NCBI RefSeq assembly: GCF_000337195.1
Contig: NZ_AOID01000051.1
Coordinates: 103,652 to 167,651, forward strand
Direction: 5' to 3'
Length of the DNA stretch: 64,000 nucleotides
Origin: Natrinema versiforme JCM 10478
GTDB lineage: Archaea; Halobacteriota; Halobacteria; Halobacteriales; Natrialbaceae
Shown: piece after piece, positions 1 to 7,780 of the stretch
Layout: the number at the start of each line of letters is the position of its first letter
How positions within the stretch are numbered: position 1 is the stretch's first letter
Notes under the pieces: model-generated
What the model was told of the DNA's origin: nothing
The model's input: the letters and a program-made list of their open reading frames with translations, nothing else
Databases searched by the model: none
Translations under genes and position numbers: made by a program

Positions 1-798
1 CTCCGCGGTTCGGCGCTCGATCGCCTGCGGGCCGACGGCGAATTCGATTCGGGTCACGCCCGCGTCGGGACTCGAGCCGCCGAGCACCGTGACGGGCCCG
101 ACCTCGCGGGTGTTCCGGACGTGGGTGCCGCCACACGCCGAGATGTCCCACGGGTTCGTCGGACCGGCCGTCCCGGAGAGACGGTTTCCGCTCCGGTTGT
201 CGTTCTCGTCTTCGATCGTGACGAGGCGGACTCGCCCCTTCCGGACTGCACCCGCGTCGGCTGCTCTCTCGGCGTCGAACGCGACCGCCTCGCGCTCGCG
301 GGCTTCCGAAATCGGCACATCGTCCCACGACACCGGCCGCGACTCCCAGACGACGCGGTTGACGGCCTCGTCCAGTTCGATCAGCGTCTCGTCGTCGAGG
401 GCCGTCCCCGTCTCGAGGTCGACGCGGACCGTCTCCGGGCCGATTTCGAGGCCGGCGTAAGCCGCCCCCTCGAGCAGTCGCCGGGCGGCCCCGACGAGGA
501 CGTGACTGGCGGTGTGAGCCCGCATGCAGTACATCCGAAACGACCAGTCGACCGAACAGAGGACGCGGTGGCCCGGTTTGAACGACGGTTCCTCGGCTAA
601 CACGTGGACCTGTTCGCCGTCGACGAACTGCACGTCCGCGACCGCGATATCGCCGATCGTGCCGCGGTCGGCCGGCTGGCCGCCGCCGGCACCGTAGAAG
701 TGACTGCGCTCGAGCCAGACCCGTCGGCCGTCGATCGACGTCACCTCGGTCTCGAACCGCGTGGCGTACGGCTCCGCTGCCGCCCGTTGCCCGGTCAT
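1..798 (-). CDS. AlaX-type alanyl-tRNA editing protein (partial, 3' end outside window)
   Basis: Hydrolyses mischarged aminoacyl-tRNA, typically Ser/Gly-tRNA(Ala), in the cytoplasm. 266 residues are visible from the ATG at 798; the reading frame runs off the left edge of the window. The core zinc motif of the AlaRS editing/AlaX family is present: H95 and H99 in HTASH, and C222 and H226 in CGGTH. The N-terminal half has the family's glycine-rich loop (GAGGGQ, residues 37-42), which differs from the more usual TSGGQ. The motif order (HxxxH, then CxxxH) matches a free-standing editing domain; whether an AlaRS catalytic domain or a DHHA1 domain follows cannot be seen. The start is the first in-frame ATG; the next gene on the strand begins 73 bases upstream of it. 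Confidence 0.85.
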   Translation of the reverse strand, partial: MTGQRAAAEPYATRFETEVTSIDGRRVWLERSHFYGAGGGQPADRGTIGDIAVADVQFVDGEQVHVLAEEPSFKPGHRVLCSVDWSFRMYCMRAHTASHVLVGAARRLLEGAAYAGLEIGPETVRVDLETGTALDDETLIELDEAVNRVVWESRPVSWDDVPISEAREREAVAFDAERAADAGAVRKGRVRLVTIEDENDNRSGNRLSGTAGPTNPWDISACGGTHVRNTREVGPVTVLGGSSPDAGVTRIEFAVGPQAIERRTAE

Positions 799-871
799 CG
801 GTCACAGTCTGTCGTCTGCGCTTAAAAGTCTGCTCGCCGAGATAGTCGTGAAACCGAGAATATCGCCTCGC

Positions 872-1396
872 TTACTCCGCGAGAGTCACGTCGAGGCGCT
901 CCTCGAGGGCCTCGATCAACCCGCCGCCGACGCCGGCTTGGGTCGCGCGTCCCTGTTCGACCGCGAGGATGTCTTTGGCCGGTGCGCCGAGTTCCTCGGC
1001 GAGTTCCTCACGCTGGAGGCCGGCGTCTTGCCGGGCCTCGACGAGCGCGTCGCCGTAGTCCGAGACGAGATACGGCAGCGGGTCGTCGTCGTAGTTCGTC
1101 CCCTCGCTCTCCCAGTGTTCGGAGTCGCCGTCCCAGACCGGGTTCGCCTTCGCGACGTTCTGGGCCGCCTTCCGCTTGCGACTGGTCTCGTCGTCCGAGC
1201 CGGCGTCCTGATCGCTCCGATTCCGGTTTTTGTCCCGTCCGTGCGTCTCGGAATCGTCGTGGGGCGCACAGTCCGGACAGACCTCGAGTTCGGCTCCGGC
1301 GACCGATGCGAGCGTGAGCGAGTCGCTCTCGGCACCGCAGAGTTCACAGTTCGTCCCGCCACCACCACCGGACGAACCGGTCGAGTATTTGGCCAT
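872..1396 (-). CDS. MBF1-like HTH transcription factor with N-terminal zinc ribbon
   Basis: 174 residues. The N-terminus has two CxxC pairs (CELC and CPDC, roughly residues 14-40) that would form a small zinc ribbon. A charged, low-complexity linker follows, and then a C-terminal helix-turn-helix of the Cro/MBF1 type (YGDALVEARQDAG...LAEELG). This arrangement is typical of archaeal multiprotein-bridging factor 1 homologues, which contact the basal transcription machinery or the ribosome. The ATG at 1396 gives a protein starting MAKYSTG; an ATG five codons upstream (1411) is also possible. The gene is monocistronic in appearance, facing the same way as the J-protein gene upstream of it. Confidence 0.85.
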   Translation of the reverse strand: MAKYSTGSSGGGGGTNCELCGAESDSLTLASVAGAELEVCPDCAPHDDSETHGRDKNRNRSDQDAGSDDETSRKRKAAQNVAKANPVWDGDSEHWESEGTNYDDDPLPYLVSDYGDALVEARQDAGLQREELAEELGAPAKDILAVEQGRATQAGVGGGLIEALEERLDVTLAE

Positions 1397-1511
1397 GCGA
1401 GGCTTTGGCATCTGTCGCATTTCAACTGTTCGGTAGTGCGGGCGTCTCGAGCCGTCACACCACGGCACGGTCGGCCACTCGAGCCCTCGCCTCGAGCCGA
1501 CCGGCCGAAAA

Positions 1512-2843
1512 TCAGCGATCGAAATGCTTTCTGATGGTCGCCCGCAGCGGCAGTCCCAGCGCGCCCGCAAGCGGGAGGATCACGAACGCGGCGAGATCGG
1601 TCGGGAGCGAGGCGACGCCGGCCGCGGCGATGCCGAACCCAACCAGCGGCGCGAGGACCGGGAGGACGTAGCCGTACGACGGCTTCCAGCCGGGCCCGCG
1701 TCTTGTCCAGCGGACGATCACGCCGAACAGCAGCGGCATGAGCACCGCGCCAGCGAGCAGGGGGCCGCCGACCAGCGTCGTCGTCGCCCCCACCGCGAGC
1801 GCGACGACGATCGTCTCGTTGATCGTCAGCCGCCCCCACGTGTTCGCTCTGGTGACCGCACGAACGACGAGCAGGCCGACCAGCGCGAGCGCGACGACGC
1901 CAGCCAGCGCGCCGTACCACAGCGTCGTCTCGAGCGGCGGCGCGACGAATTCGACGCCCTGAACGAACGCCAGCGTCGTCTCGAGCCCGTGGCGGCTCTC
2001 CAAGAGCAGCGTCGAGAGCCCGGACGGGTTGGCACCGATTGACTGGATTTCGGCCCACAGCGAGGAGAGCGCGTCCTGATTCTCGAGACCGAAGTGGCCG
2101 ATCCCGGCGGCGTAGACGAGGACGGAAAGCCAGATCAGCGGCAAGGAGAAGTTCTGTCGCCGCCACCAGCGGGTGAGTGGGTTGCCGGCAGTATCGGCGG
2201 TTTCGGACCCGGAACCGGTCGCGGTCCGGCCGGATCGGGCGGTTCCGCGAGCGGACCCACCGCTCGTTCCACCGGTTCGGCTCCTGGTTCCCGACCCGTT
2301 ACTGCCGGCAGACCCCGTTCCGGATCCAGTTCCGGTCCCGGTACCAGTACTGGCCGTACTCGAGGCACCGCTTGTGGTGCCGGCCGAGGCCGACGTCGTT
2401 CCGGCCGTCGATGTCGTCCCGCTCGAGTCGGCGGTCGACGACGACCGACCGGCGCTCGCCGAACTGGACGCCGCGGAGCCGGCCGACGACGACGACGCAG
2501 TCGACGCTTCGGCGGACGCCGTTTCCGATTCCGAATAGCTCAGTTCCGTGCCGCTCGAGTCGTCCTCGGCTTCGTCGTCGCTCTTCCAGACATCTGGGGA
2601 GGGGAGGCCGCTGGTACGCTTCGCGACGTAATCCTCGTGGCCGAGTCGATCGTAGGCCTGCCGTTCGACCGGATCGCCGAGGATGTCGTAGGCCGTTTTG
2701 ACCGCAGTGAACTGGGCCTGTGCGCGGTCGTCGTCGTTCAGATCGGGGTGGTAGACGCGGACCTGGTCGCGATAGGCGTCCTTGATCTCGTCTTGGGAGG
2801 CGTCGGGCGGGATCTCGAGAAGGTCGTAGAAGTCTTCTGTCAT
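1512..2843 (-). CDS. J-domain protein with low-complexity linker and multi-pass membrane C-terminus
   Basis: 443 residues. Residues 1-70 are a complete J-domain with the HPD motif at H32-D34 (YHPDLN), the site that stimulates Hsp70 ATPase. Then comes a Ser/Thr/Gly/Ala-rich low-complexity stretch of about 120 residues, followed by about five or six hydrophobic segments in the last 220 residues. This is not the soluble DnaJ of the dnaK operon: it lacks the Gly/Phe region and the zinc-finger CxxCxGxG repeats. It is best described as a membrane-anchored J-protein, which may recruit DnaK to the membrane (inference). The start is supported by the J-domain beginning at once and by a TATA-like box about 50 bases upstream. 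Confidence 0.85.
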   Translation of the reverse strand: MTEDFYDLLEIPPDASQDEIKDAYRDQVRVYHPDLNDDDRAQAQFTAVKTAYDILGDPVERQAYDRLGHEDYVAKRTSGLPSPDVWKSDDEAEDDSSGTELSYSESETASAEASTASSSSAGSAASSSASAGRSSSTADSSGTTSTAGTTSASAGTTSGASSTASTGTGTGTGSGTGSAGSNGSGTRSRTGGTSGGSARGTARSGRTATGSGSETADTAGNPLTRWWRRQNFSLPLIWLSVLVYAAGIGHFGLENQDALSSLWAEIQSIGANPSGLSTLLLESRHGLETTLAFVQGVEFVAPPLETTLWYGALAGVVALALVGLLVVRAVTRANTWGRLTINETIVVALAVGATTTLVGGPLLAGAVLMPLLFGVIVRWTRRGPGWKPSYGYVLPVLAPLVGFGIAAAGVASLPTDLAAFVILPLAGALGLPLRATIRKHFDR

Positions 2844-2889
2844 ATGAGCATGAGGCCGATGTGGTCTGTGACGATGATTATCGGGGTGG

Positions 2890-2900
2890 GGTTATAATTT
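2890..2900 (-). promoter_or_regulatory. TATA-like box for the J-domain gene
   Basis: Read on the minus strand the sequence is AAATTATAAC, about 50 bases before the ATG at 2843. It would give a leader of about 25 bases if transcription starts about 26 bases after the box centre. The surrounding 135-base gap is otherwise featureless. Confidence 0.4.
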
Positions 2901-2978
2901 CGGTGTTCTTTCCAGTTCGGTATACTGTTGGCTCGAGGAGGGTGGCTGGTTCGGCCGGTCGCGGTCCGCGGACGTGAC

Positions 2979-4325
2979 TTACGAAAAGTCCGCGAGGGAG
3001 GTTTGCCCGACCAAGCGGTCGCCGCTGGCCGGGTCCGGCTCCGAGTCCGGATCGGGGTCGGGGTCTGACTCGAGCCCGGGTTCGGCCCCGGACTCCCGCT
3101 CGCTCCCAGTCTCGGGTTCAGATTCGGAATCGGGTTCTGGGTCGGACTCGACCGCGGACTCCCACCCCGCGAGGCTGGTCTGGTCCGCCGTCGCGAACTC
3201 GAGGTTGGCGACCCGAACGCCGAGCTTGCGGACGGGTTCGCGCTCGAACTCGGCGAACAGGTCGCGAGCGATGCGGTCGACGAGGTCGCGGTCGTCGATC
3301 GGGCCGGGCAGGGACCGCTCGCGCGTGTTCACGTCGTACGGCGGCGTGACGGCTTTGACGCCGATGGTCCGGTACAGCGCGCCCTCGCGGCGGGCGCGGT
3401 CCGCAACGGCGTCCGCGAGCGTCTCGATCAGGTCGTACTTCGGGTCGGGTTCTTCGACGGGTTCGGCAAAGGCGGATTCCCGCGAGAAGCTCTTGGGATC
3501 GCCCTTCGGCTCGATCCGGCGGTCGTCCTCGCCGCGTGCGCGGTCGTACAGTTCACGGCCGCGCTCGCCGAACCGCTCGACCAGCGGCTCCGGGTCGGCC
3601 GCGGCCACGTCGCCCGCCGTCTCGAGGCCCATCTCTCGAAGCTCGCGGGCCGTTACGGGGCCGACGCCGTGGAGCAGGTCGACCTCGAGCGGCGCGAGGA
3701 ACTCCCGGACGTTGCCGGGCTCGACGACGGTGAGCCCGTCGGGTTTGTCGAAGTCGCTGGCGATCTTGGCCGCGCTCATCGTGGGGGCGACGCCGACGCT
3801 GACGGTGACGCCGACTTCCCGCCGGATGCGGTCCCTGATATGGCGGGCGAAGCCGTCCGCGACCTCCCACGCGGTCCGCTCGGTCACGTCGAGGTAGGCC
3901 TCATCGATGCTCACCTCGCGGACGACGCCGGCGCAGTCGTGGAGTATCTCCCGGACGTCGGCCGCGACGGACTCGTAGTAGTCCATGTCGACGGGCCGGT
4001 AGTAACCGGTGTCCTCGCGCTCGAGATCCGGATCGTCGAGCGTCCCGTCTTCGAACGCCGCGCGTCTGGGGAGTCGCTCGAGGGCTGTCGAGATGGCCTG
4101 GGCGCTCTCGACGCCGAACTCGCGGGCCTCGTAGCTGGCGGTGGCGACGGCACCGATCGTCTCCCCTTCCTCGTAGCCCATGCCGACGACGAGGGGCTCC
4201 TCGCGGAGTTCGGGCTCGCGCAGCCGCTCGCAGGAGGCATAGAAGCAGTCGGCGTCGACGTGGCAGACGATCCGGTCCTCGTCGGCCTCGCGCTCGACGC
4301 CCGGCAGCCGCGGCCCGTCGGACAT
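2979..4325 (-). CDS. dinB: DNA polymerase IV, Y-family translesion polymerase
   Basis: 448 residues. A Y-family lesion-bypass DNA polymerase. The palm carries both catalytic motifs: HVDADCFYASCE near residue 22, with the metal-binding Asp residues, and SIDEAYLDV around residue 140. A helix-hairpin-helix region (LLHGVGPVTARELREMG) and the little-finger domain follow. After about residue 370 the protein switches to an acidic Ser/Asp/Glu/Pro repeat tail that ends in a PCNA-interaction box, GQTSLADF, at the very C-terminus. A similar but imperfect string, DQTSLAGW, lies just before the acidic tail. The family's usual length is about 350, so the tail accounts for the excess. The gene is separate from both neighbours, with gaps over 100 bases. 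Confidence 0.95.
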   Translation of the reverse strand: MSDGPRLPGVEREADEDRIVCHVDADCFYASCERLREPELREEPLVVGMGYEEGETIGAVATASYEAREFGVESAQAISTALERLPRRAAFEDGTLDDPDLEREDTGYYRPVDMDYYESVAADVREILHDCAGVVREVSIDEAYLDVTERTAWEVADGFARHIRDRIRREVGVTVSVGVAPTMSAAKIASDFDKPDGLTVVEPGNVREFLAPLEVDLLHGVGPVTARELREMGLETAGDVAAADPEPLVERFGERGRELYDRARGEDDRRIEPKGDPKSFSRESAFAEPVEEPDPKYDLIETLADAVADRARREGALYRTIGVKAVTPPYDVNTRERSLPGPIDDRDLVDRIARDLFAEFEREPVRKLGVRVANLEFATADQTSLAGWESAVESDPEPDSESEPETGSERESGAEPGLESDPDPDPDSEPDPASGDRLVGQTSLADFS

Positions 4326-4427
4326 TCGTCTACCGGTCGATTCGGCCGGACCGACGTGAACGTTGCGCCCGCGGTGTGGTCACGGTCGGCGGTCCGATAG
4401 GCGAACCGCCGCCGTCCAGCAACGGTG

Positions 4428-5159
4428 CTACAGTTCGCGTGCCATCATCACTTCGTCGACGTACTCGCCGTCGATCGTGTAGTGGTCCCGCCGGATCGCC
4501 TCGGTATCCCAGCCATGTACGGTCAGGAATTCGAGTGCGGTGTCGTTGACGACCGGCACGCTGTTGTAGAGTTTCCGGTAGCCGTTCGCTTCGGCCCACT
4601 CGAGGCCGCGCTGTAAGAGCGTACTCCCGATTCCGAACCCACGATAGGCCTCGCGAACGCCGACGGTCTGCTGGGCGACTTCCCGGACCGGATCGGTCTG
4701 TTCGCACTCGAGGTGGGTCCAGCCGACGACCTCGCCGTCGACGGTCGCGACGAAGAACGTCCGAGATTGGACCGCGTTGTGTCTGGTGACGGCGTCTTCG
4801 TACAGCAGTTGTTCGGCGATCGTCTCGGCGACGACGTAGGTCTCCTCAGCCGTGACGTCGCGGATGGTGTCGACGAGGCCGTCGAAATCCGCCTGTCGAG
4901 CGGGGCGAACGGTGACGGTAAACTCGTCTAACTCGTGTTTCTCGACCGCCCCGAACTCGAGTGCGATCCGAAGGGTCCCGCCGTCCTCTTCGAGGTAGCC
5001 GTCCGATTTCAGCCCCTCGAGGCAGGTTCGGAACTCCTCGGCGGGCAGGGAGAGGATGTCCAATACCTTGTGGCGCTCGACGGTGCCGTGTCGTTCGACG
5101 TATTCGTAGATGCGTCTGCTGGCGTCGGACGCAAACGTCGGCCGTTCAATCGCGTCCAT
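4428..5159 (-). CDS. HTH-GNAT acetyltransferase
   Basis: 243 residues. The first 75 residues look like a winged HTH (RRIYEYVERHGTVERHKVLD...LKSDGYLEEDGG). From about residue 80 a GNAT N-acetyltransferase domain follows, with the acetyl-CoA loop in the form VREAYRGFGIGSTLL. Substrate unknown. It is a close paralogue of the plus-strand gene at 22087-22818: both share the same domain order and end in the same block (YVDEVMMA, then EL). The HTH could autoregulate or target the enzyme to DNA (inference). A TATA-like sequence occurs near 5213-5220 on the minus strand, giving a leader of roughly 30 bases. Confidence 0.85.
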   Translation of the reverse strand: MDAIERPTFASDASRRIYEYVERHGTVERHKVLDILSLPAEEFRTCLEGLKSDGYLEEDGGTLRIALEFGAVEKHELDEFTVTVRPARQADFDGLVDTIRDVTAEETYVVAETIAEQLLYEDAVTRHNAVQSRTFFVATVDGEVVGWTHLECEQTDPVREVAQQTVGVREAYRGFGIGSTLLQRGLEWAEANGYRKLYNSVPVVNDTALEFLTVHGWDTEAIRRDHYTIDGEYVDEVMMAREL

Positions 5160-5364
5160 ACCCCCGATACGTGGGCCGGCCGCTTAGTCCTTGGTCATTG
5201 ATAGCACCAGACAAATATAGCTGAGAAGTCACGATTGGCACCGGCTTCGGCTACTCCGCGACGAATCAGGAACTCGAGCGGTACTCGTTCGCTCTCCGGC
5301 TCGCGCCGACATCCCACAAAGAAGACGGCCAGTGGCTGGTACGAACCGGAACCGAGTCGCGGGC

Positions 5365-5694
5365 TCAGTTGTACTCCCGCCAGCGGTTCCCACAGTCGGT
5401 ACACTTGAAAAATCGCGTCGGCGGCTCGTCGGCCGAGGCGGTCTGCTTGAGCGTGTACCACGCCTCCTCGGCACCGCACTCGTCGCAGATGATGTCTGTG
5501 GCCTTCGGTTTGCCCTCGAAGTTGGCCTCCTCGCTGGACTCGATCACGTCGTCATCGGTCTGTGACTCCGTCGTGACGAAGGCGTCTTCCTGCTCGCGGT
5601 CTCGCTCGCTCGAGGCCCCGCAATCGTCGTTCGTACAGACCATGCGGTCGCCCTCGGCTTTCATCATCGAGCCGCAGTCGTCGCAGAATTGCAT
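5365..5694 (-). CDS. tfs: Transcription factor S (TFS), RNA cleavage factor
   Basis: 109 residues. Archaeal TFIIS/Rpb9 homologue that rescues backtracked RNA polymerase by stimulating transcript cleavage. The N-terminal zinc ribbon has C4, C7, C20 and C25. The C-terminal ribbon has CDEC and CTDC. Between the last two pairs lies the ADEP sequence, whose Asp-Glu pair is the catalytic acidic loop that complements the polymerase active site. Length and architecture match the family exactly. A charged linker of about 40 residues separates the two ribbons. Single gene, with about 60 bases to the next gene upstream. Confidence 0.95.
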   Translation of the reverse strand: MQFCDDCGSMMKAEGDRMVCTNDDCGASSERDREQEDAFVTTESQTDDDVIESSEEANFEGKPKATDIICDECGAEEAWYTLKQTASADEPPTRFFKCTDCGNRWREYN

Positions 5695-5753
5695 ATCGGT
5701 CCGCTACGGGCTCGGGACGCAAAAACACACCACTTCGGTCGACTTGAGCCGCG

Positions 5754-6731
5754 TCAGTCCGTCGTTCGGACTCGAGCCCCGGCCTCGGCGGGCTCCGCGA
5801 GGATAACCCGCCCGCCGAGGCCGCGGTCCGCGAGCGCGGCGTCGGCCGCGGCCTCAGCCTCGGCGGCGTGGGCGGTATCGGTCACGCCGTAGACGACCGG
5901 GCCCCACGACGACTGGCCGACACCGGAGAGGACCGGACAGCCCTCGAGCGCTTCGACGAGTTCGCCCGCAGGCGGCCGGAAGACCCCGCCCTGCGCGTCG
6001 GCGTACCACGCCCCGTTCTTGCGGCCGATCTCGGCGATCGCCTCGCCGAAGGGCTCGAGGCGGCCCGCGGCGGCGGCCGGCAGCAGTTTCCGGGTGACGA
6101 CGCCGGCGAGTTCGTCGGCGACGGCAGGGTCGGCGCGTTCGACGACCGAGCGCATGCTCGCGTCCTCGTCGTCGCCGTTGCGGCCGGGTTCGGCGTCGGG
6201 AACGACGACGACGAGGAACCGCCACTCCGGTGGCAAGTCGTGGCGGGCGACGACCGGCGGCACCGTCCAGTCGCCCTCCGCCGGCGGCTCGGTGGTGAAC
6301 CGGTTCGTCGGATGGCCGGCGTCGACGACGAAGCCGCCGCCCTCGAAGGTCGCGACGCCGACGCCGCTACGACCGCCCCTGCCCATCGCTGGCGCGCGCT
6401 CCCGAACTCGCGGCTCGAGGCCGTGGGCCCGCGCCGTCGCCGTGAGCACGGCGAGGGCGAGCTGGGTCCCGCTGCCGAGCCCGACGTGGCGCGGCAGGGA
6501 CTCCTCGAGTTCGACCGCGACGCCGGGAACCTCGAGGATGTCGACGGCGCGGCGTGCGTATGTCCGAATCAGCGGATCGGCAGCCTCGACGGTGGCGGCG
6601 GGCTCAGCCGTAACGGTCGCTCGCGGTTCCGCGAGCCCGACGCCGATGCCGCCGTAGAGCCGCTCGCGAGCGAGCGAGAGGTTCTGGAAGCCGACGTGGA
6701 GCCGCGCGCCCGCGCTGACGGTCGCGGTCAT
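5754..6731 (-). CDS. Beta-RFAP synthase-like GHMP-family protein
   Basis: About 325 residues. Resembles beta-ribofuranosylaminobenzene 5'-phosphate synthase, the first committed step to the methanopterin-type C1 carrier, in the GHMP kinase superfamily. Features seen: the N-terminal ARLHVGF block, the glycine-rich phosphate loop LPRHVGLGSGTQLAL around residue 90, and a C-terminal SGVGQSSWGPVVYGV block. I chose the ATG at 6731 (MTATVSAGARL); the adjacent ATG at 6734 is equally possible and a longer start is unlikely. Haloarchaea use folate-like or pterin C1 carriers, so the exact product is inferred from the family. Confidence 0.8.
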   Translation of the reverse strand: MTATVSAGARLHVGFQNLSLARERLYGGIGVGLAEPRATVTAEPAATVEAADPLIRTYARRAVDILEVPGVAVELEESLPRHVGLGSGTQLALAVLTATARAHGLEPRVRERAPAMGRGGRSGVGVATFEGGGFVVDAGHPTNRFTTEPPAEGDWTVPPVVARHDLPPEWRFLVVVVPDAEPGRNGDDEDASMRSVVERADPAVADELAGVVTRKLLPAAAAGRLEPFGEAIAEIGRKNGAWYADAQGGVFRPPAGELVEALEGCPVLSGVGQSSWGPVVYGVTDTAHAAEAEAAADAALADRGLGGRVILAEPAEAGARVRTTD

Positions 6732-6797
6732 CATGGATCGTGATCGTGCCGGGCTATGCATCCCCTCGGGAAGGGGATTTCGACGGTGGCAACGACT

Positions 6798-6880
6798 GAT
6801 ACGGGTTGCTGTAACGGTTCACCGGCCCACCCCCGACCGCACTGGGGTTGGGCCGGCAATGACGTACCGGAGACCGTATG
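6798..6880. repeat. Palindromic intergenic element, copy 1
   Basis: An 83-base imperfect hairpin between the RFAP-synthase and glycosyltransferase genes. The outer arms read GATACGGGTTGCTGTAACGG on the left and end in GACCGTATG on the right; the inner stem pairs CCGGCCCACCCC (6822-6833) with GGGGTTGGGCCGG (6844-6856) around a short loop. The same outer sequences recur at 28923-29006 with a different inner stem. It lies about 50 bases before the TATA box of the glycosyltransferase gene. I do not recognise the family. Confidence 0.75.
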
Positions 6881-6928
6881 CGAGCGTCACCACAGTGTGA
6901 CCGCGCGCCGCGGTCGACAGACACAGCG

Positions 6929-6936
6929 GTTATATC
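6929..6936 (+). promoter_or_regulatory. TATA-like box for glycosyltransferase gene
   Basis: GTTATATC, centred about 27 bases before the ATG at 6960, as expected for a leaderless transcript. It supports the ATG at 6960 over longer upstream starts. Confidence 0.6.
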
Positions 6937-6959
6937 GCTCGTCCCGACAGTCCTCGACG

Positions 6960-7667
6960 ATGTCGGCAGCCGACGCCTCGGTCGTCGTTCCCGCCCGCGA
7001 GGAGGGCTCCCGTCTCGAGCGAACGCTGGACTCGCTCGCGGCCCAGCTCTTCAACGGGCGGCTCGAGGTGATCGTCGTCGCGAGCGGGGCGACGACGGAG
7101 CGCGTCGCTCGAGCGCATCCGGCGGTCGACCGAGTACTGGTCGATGACCGCCGGGCGGGTCCTGGGCCGGCCAGAAATCTGGGCGCGGCGGTCGCCGGCG
7201 GCGAGGTGGTGTTGTTCACCGACGCCGACACGGTCGTTCCGCCCCGGTGGGTGCGCCGCCACTACCGCCACTACGCCGCTCCCGAGGTCGTCGGCGTCGG
7301 CGGACCGCTCCGGCCGCTCGAGGGCGGGCTCCGTCACCGCGCGCTCTTTCGGGTCCTCTCGGACTGGTGGTATCGGGCCTGCTGGCCGGTCGGGTTCGTC
7401 CAGCAGGCGGGCTGTAACTGCAGCGTTCGCCGGACGGCGTTCGAGACGATCGGCGGGTTCGACGACGACTTACGGTTTCTCGAGGACACCGACCTCTCTC
7501 TGCGGCTCGCGCGCGAGGGGCCGGTCGTCTACGATCACACCTGTCCCGTCGAAACGTCGGCCCGCCGGCAGGGCCGAGTCGGCTACGCGCGGCTCTTCTG
7601 GACCTATCTCGTCGGCTACCTCGAGTACGCGCTGCCCGGCTCGTCGCCGACTCGAGACTACTTCTGA
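6960..7667 (+). CDS. Glycosyltransferase family 2
   Basis: 235 residues. GT-A fold transferase using a nucleotide sugar. The N-terminus ASVVVPAREEGSRLERTL is the nucleotide-binding start of GT2 enzymes, and the metal-binding DxD appears as FTDADTVVPP near residue 85. A later acidic site, RFLEDTDLSLRL near residue 180, corresponds to the ED motif that often carries the catalytic base. No transmembrane anchor is obvious; the C-terminus (FWTYLVGYLEYAL) is amphipathic or hydrophobic. Acceptor unknown. The start is fixed by the TATA-like box 27 bases upstream and by homology beginning directly after it. Confidence 0.85.
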   Translation: MSAADASVVVPAREEGSRLERTLDSLAAQLFNGRLEVIVVASGATTERVARAHPAVDRVLVDDRRAGPGPARNLGAAVAGGEVVLFTDADTVVPPRWVRRHYRHYAAPEVVGVGGPLRPLEGGLRHRALFRVLSDWWYRACWPVGFVQQAGCNCSVRRTAFETIGGFDDDLRFLEDTDLSLRLAREGPVVYDHTCPVETSARRQGRVGYARLFWTYLVGYLEYALPGSSPTRDYF

Positions 7668-7751
7668 CGCCGCGAACGACAATCCCCGGCCATCGCCCGA
7701 ACTTGTTCGCCTGGACGAAACTGCCACGAACGATTGGCCGAGAAAGGGTGA

Positions 7752-7759
7752 CTTATACC
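7752..7759 (+). promoter_or_regulatory. TATA-like box for ilvD
   Basis: CTTATACC, centred about 25 bases before the ATG at 7781. Consistent with leaderless transcription starting at or next to the start codon. Confidence 0.6.
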
Positions 7760-7780
7760 CCTCCGACGCAAGGTCTGACC

